A stretch of DNA of 64,000 nucleotides, from NCBI RefSeq assembly GCF_028993615.1, contig NZ_CP118632.1, positions 434,001 through 498,000 on the forward strand. The letters run 5' to 3'. The position numbers were made by a program, and so were the translations under genes. This stretch comes from Herbaspirillum sp. WKF16 (GTDB lineage: Bacteria > Pseudomonadota > Gammaproteobacteria > Burkholderiales > Burkholderiaceae_D). Shown piece by piece: positions 62,242 through 64,000 of the stretch (positions are counted from its first letter, which is position 1; each line of letters starts with the position of its first letter). Below the pieces are notes generated by a model, which saw only the letters and a list, made by a program, of their open reading frames with translations, was not told the DNA's origin and searched no databases.

Positions 62242-64000
62242 TGTTGTTCTCCACATTGATCTTGGGCGAATGGTCAGCGTCGAACTTGCGTTGACGCTCG
62301 CTGCCCTTGAATATCTTGCGCACCACCACGAAGAAGACCGGCACCAGGAACACCGCCAGCACAGTCGCGGTGATCATGCCGCCCATCACGCCGGTGCCGA
62401 TCGCGCGTTGGCTGGCCGAACCGGCGCCGGAGGCGATGGCCAGCGGCAGCACGCCGAGGATGAAGGCCAGCGAGGTCATGATGATCGGGCGGAAGCGCAG
62501 GTGCACCGCTTCCAGCGTCGCTTCGATCAGGCCCATGCCTTGCGCCTGCAGGTCCTTGGCGAACTCGATGATCAGGATCGCGTTCTTGGCCGACAGGCCC
62601 ACCACCGCGATCATGCCCACCTTGAAGTACACGTCGTTGGGCATGAAGCGCAGCGTCACGCCCAACAGCGCGCCGAGGATACCCAGCGGCACCACCAGCA
62701 TCACCGCCAGCGGGATCGAGGTGCTTTCATACAGCGCGGCCAGCACCAGGAACACGGCGATCAGCGACAGCGCGTACAGGGCCGGCGCCTGGTTGCCGGA
62801 GGTCTTTTCTTCCAGCGACTGGCCGGTCCATTCGAAGCCGAAGCCGTCGGGCAGCTTGGACACGAAACCTTCCATCTCCGCCATTGCCTCGCCGGTGCTG
62901 CGGCCGGGCGCCGCGCCGCCGGCGATCTTCATCGCCGGATAACCGTTGTAGCGGATCAGCTGCACCGGGCCGTTGATCCACTTGGCGCTGACGAAGGCCG
63001 AGAAGGGCACCATGCCGCCGTTCGAATTGCGGGCGTACAGGCTGGTCAGGTCTTCCGGCTGCAGGCGGCGCTGGGCGTCAGCCTGCACGATCACGCGCTG
63101 CTGGCGTCCCTGGTTGGGGAAGTCGTTCACGTACGACGAACCCAGGGCCGTGGAGAGCACGCTGTTGATCGCCGAGAACGGCACGCCCAGGGCGTTGGCC
63201 TTGTCGCGGTCGATGTCGAGCTGCAGCTGCGGCGCATCTTCCAGGCCTTCCGGACGCACGCCGGCCAGCACCTTGCTCTGCGAGGCCATGCCCAGGATCT
63301 GGTTGCGGGCCTGCACCAGGGCCGCGTGGCCCAGGCCGGCGCGATCCTGCAGGCGGAAGGTGAAGCCGGTGGCGTTGCCCAGTTCAGGGATCGGCGGCGG
63401 GTTCAGCGGGAACACGATCGCATCCTTGATCTGCGAGAAGGCGCCGAAGGCCTTGCCGGCGATGGCGTCGGCCGACTGCGCGCCGGTGCGCTCGGACCAG
63501 TCCTTGAGCGGCGTAAACACCAGCGCGGCGTTCTGGCCGTTACCCGAGAACGAGAAGCCCAGCACCGCGATGGCGTGCTCGACCGCCGGATCCTTGAGGT
63601 AATACTCTTCGATCTTCTTCACCACTTCCACCGTGCGCGCGGTGCTCGCGCCAGGCGGCAGCTGCACGTTGGTGATGATGTAGCCCTGGTCTTCGTTGGG
63701 CAGGAAGGAGGCCGGCAGGCGAGCGTACAGCAGGCCCACGCAGACCACGATCAACACATACACGATCATGTAGCGGCCGGCCTTGCCCAGCATGCGGCCG
63801 ATCAGGCTCTGGTAGCGTCCCGCGGTGGTGTTGAACTTGCGGTTGAACCAGCCGAAGAAGCCCTTCTTCTCATGATGGTGCCCCTTCTCGACCGGCTTCA
63901 GGATGGTCGCGCACAGCGCCGGGGTCAGGGTGAAGGCCATCAGCACCGAGAACACCATGGAGGCCACCATCGACAGCGAGAACTGGCGATAGATCGCGCC
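62234..64000 (-). CDS. RND multidrug efflux transporter, HAE1/AcrB family (5' partial)
   Basis: Inner-membrane proton antiporter. The 588 C-terminal residues are in the window; about 450 N-terminal residues of the usual 1,050 lie beyond base 64000, where the frame stays open (GAIYRQFSLSMVASM). Visible: the transmembrane segments around VFSVLMAFTLTPALCATIL, the second periplasmic half (LPNEDQGYIITNVQLPPGAS, FPLNPPPIPELGNATGF, GVPFSAINSVLSTALGSSYVNDF), and the final TM bundle with LSAKNAILIIEFAKDL and RPIIMTSLAFILGVLPLAIASGAG. It is paired with the downstream OprM-type lipoprotein; the membrane-fusion protein gene would be upstream, outside the window. Substrates are typically hydrophobic drugs and detergents. 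Confidence 0.96.
   Translation of the reverse strand, partial: GAIYRQFSLSMVASMVFSVLMAFTLTPALCATILKPVEKGHHHEKKGFFGWFNRKFNTTAGRYQSLIGRMLGKAGRYMIVYVLIVVCVGLLYARLPASFLPNEDQGYIITNVQLPPGASTARTVEVVKKIEEYYLKDPAVEHAIAVLGFSFSGNGQNAALVFTPLKDWSERTGAQSADAIAGKAFGAFSQIKDAIVFPLNPPPIPELGNATGFTFRLQDRAGLGHAALVQARNQILGMASQSKVLAGVRPEGLEDAPQLQLDIDRDKANALGVPFSAINSVLSTALGSSYVNDFPNQGRQQRVIVQADAQRRLQPEDLTSLYARNSNGGMVPFSAFVSAKWINGPVQLIRYNGYPAMKIAGGAAPGRSTGEAMAEMEGFVSKLPDGFGFEWTGQSLEEKTSGNQAPALYALSLIAVFLVLAALYESTSIPLAVMLVVPLGILGALLGVTLRFMPNDVYFKVGMIAVVGLSAKNAILIIEFAKDLQAQGMGLIEATLEAVHLRFRPIIMTSLAFILGVLPLAIASGAGSASQRAIGTGVMGGMITATVLAVFLVPVFFVVVRKIFKGSERQRKFDADHSPKINVENNNG

Overview
The window is a high-GC betaproteobacterial chromosome segment, most likely from an Oxalobacteraceae member close to Herbaspirillum. 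That assignment is an inference from recalled gene neighbourhoods and families: a polyol ABC operon with mtlD and xylB, a polA/DUF2782/thrB neighbourhood, a BPSS1780-family membrane protein, ruvX-pyrR-pyrB-pyrX, and a Kdo hydroxylase between waaC and waaA. No database search was possible. Both ends cut genes: an ABC permease on the left and an RND pump on the right.

Layout. (1) 1-6523: polyol uptake and catabolism on the + strand (two permeases, HAD phosphatase, ATPase, mannitol/arabinitol dehydrogenase, xylulokinase), closed by a perfect 21-bp bidirectional terminator hairpin. (2) 6600-11673, - strand: a PAS chemoreceptor, a BPSS1780-family membrane protein, thrB, a DUF2782 protein and a LOG-family protein. 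The LOG start codon directly abuts that of divergent polA (11674-14442). (3) 14796-18542: a second chemoreceptor, a Tat-exported dienelactone hydrolase-like protein and YqgE. (4) 18550-23349: ruvX-pyrR-pyrB-pyrX-plsC, with apaH converging on plsC. The dihydroorotase-like protein lacks the metal-binding histidines and is a PyrX-type non-catalytic subunit.

(5) 23543-54948: a Wzy-dependent surface polysaccharide (probably O-antigen) locus of about 31 kb, all on the + strand and visibly more AT-rich than its flanks. It encodes wbpA-B-D-E plus a WbpI-like epimerase (UDP-ManNAc3NAcA route) and two AsnB-type amidotransferases. A second sugar module holds an epimerase, an aminotransferase, a FemAB-like protein and a PglD/NeuD-like acyltransferase. 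The locus also has two methyltransferases, a beta-propeller glycosidase-like protein, four glycosyltransferases, two Wzx flippases and one Wzy polymerase. Its last part is a three-gene set that best fits UDP-N-acetyl-L-quinovosamine synthesis, an initiating PglC-type transferase and a WbpM-type 4,6-dehydratase.

(6) 54962-59658: high-GC genes resume with a phosphomannomutase/phosphoglucomutase and LPS inner-core genes (waaC, Kdo hydroxylase, waaA). (7) 59640-60605, - strand: a WbpV-like UDP-sugar reductase/epimerase converges on waaA. (8) 60808-64000, - strand: a NodT-type outer-membrane efflux lipoprotein and the C-terminal half of an HAE1 RND pump.

Together, regions 5-7 describe O-antigen building, lipid-linked assembly and attachment to a Kdo/heptose core. 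The likely novelty is in the composition of the glycan: uronamides, an L-amino sugar, possible amino-acid or acyl decoration, and two flippases for one polymerase. No tRNA, rRNA, CRISPR array, insertion sequence or replication origin was seen.
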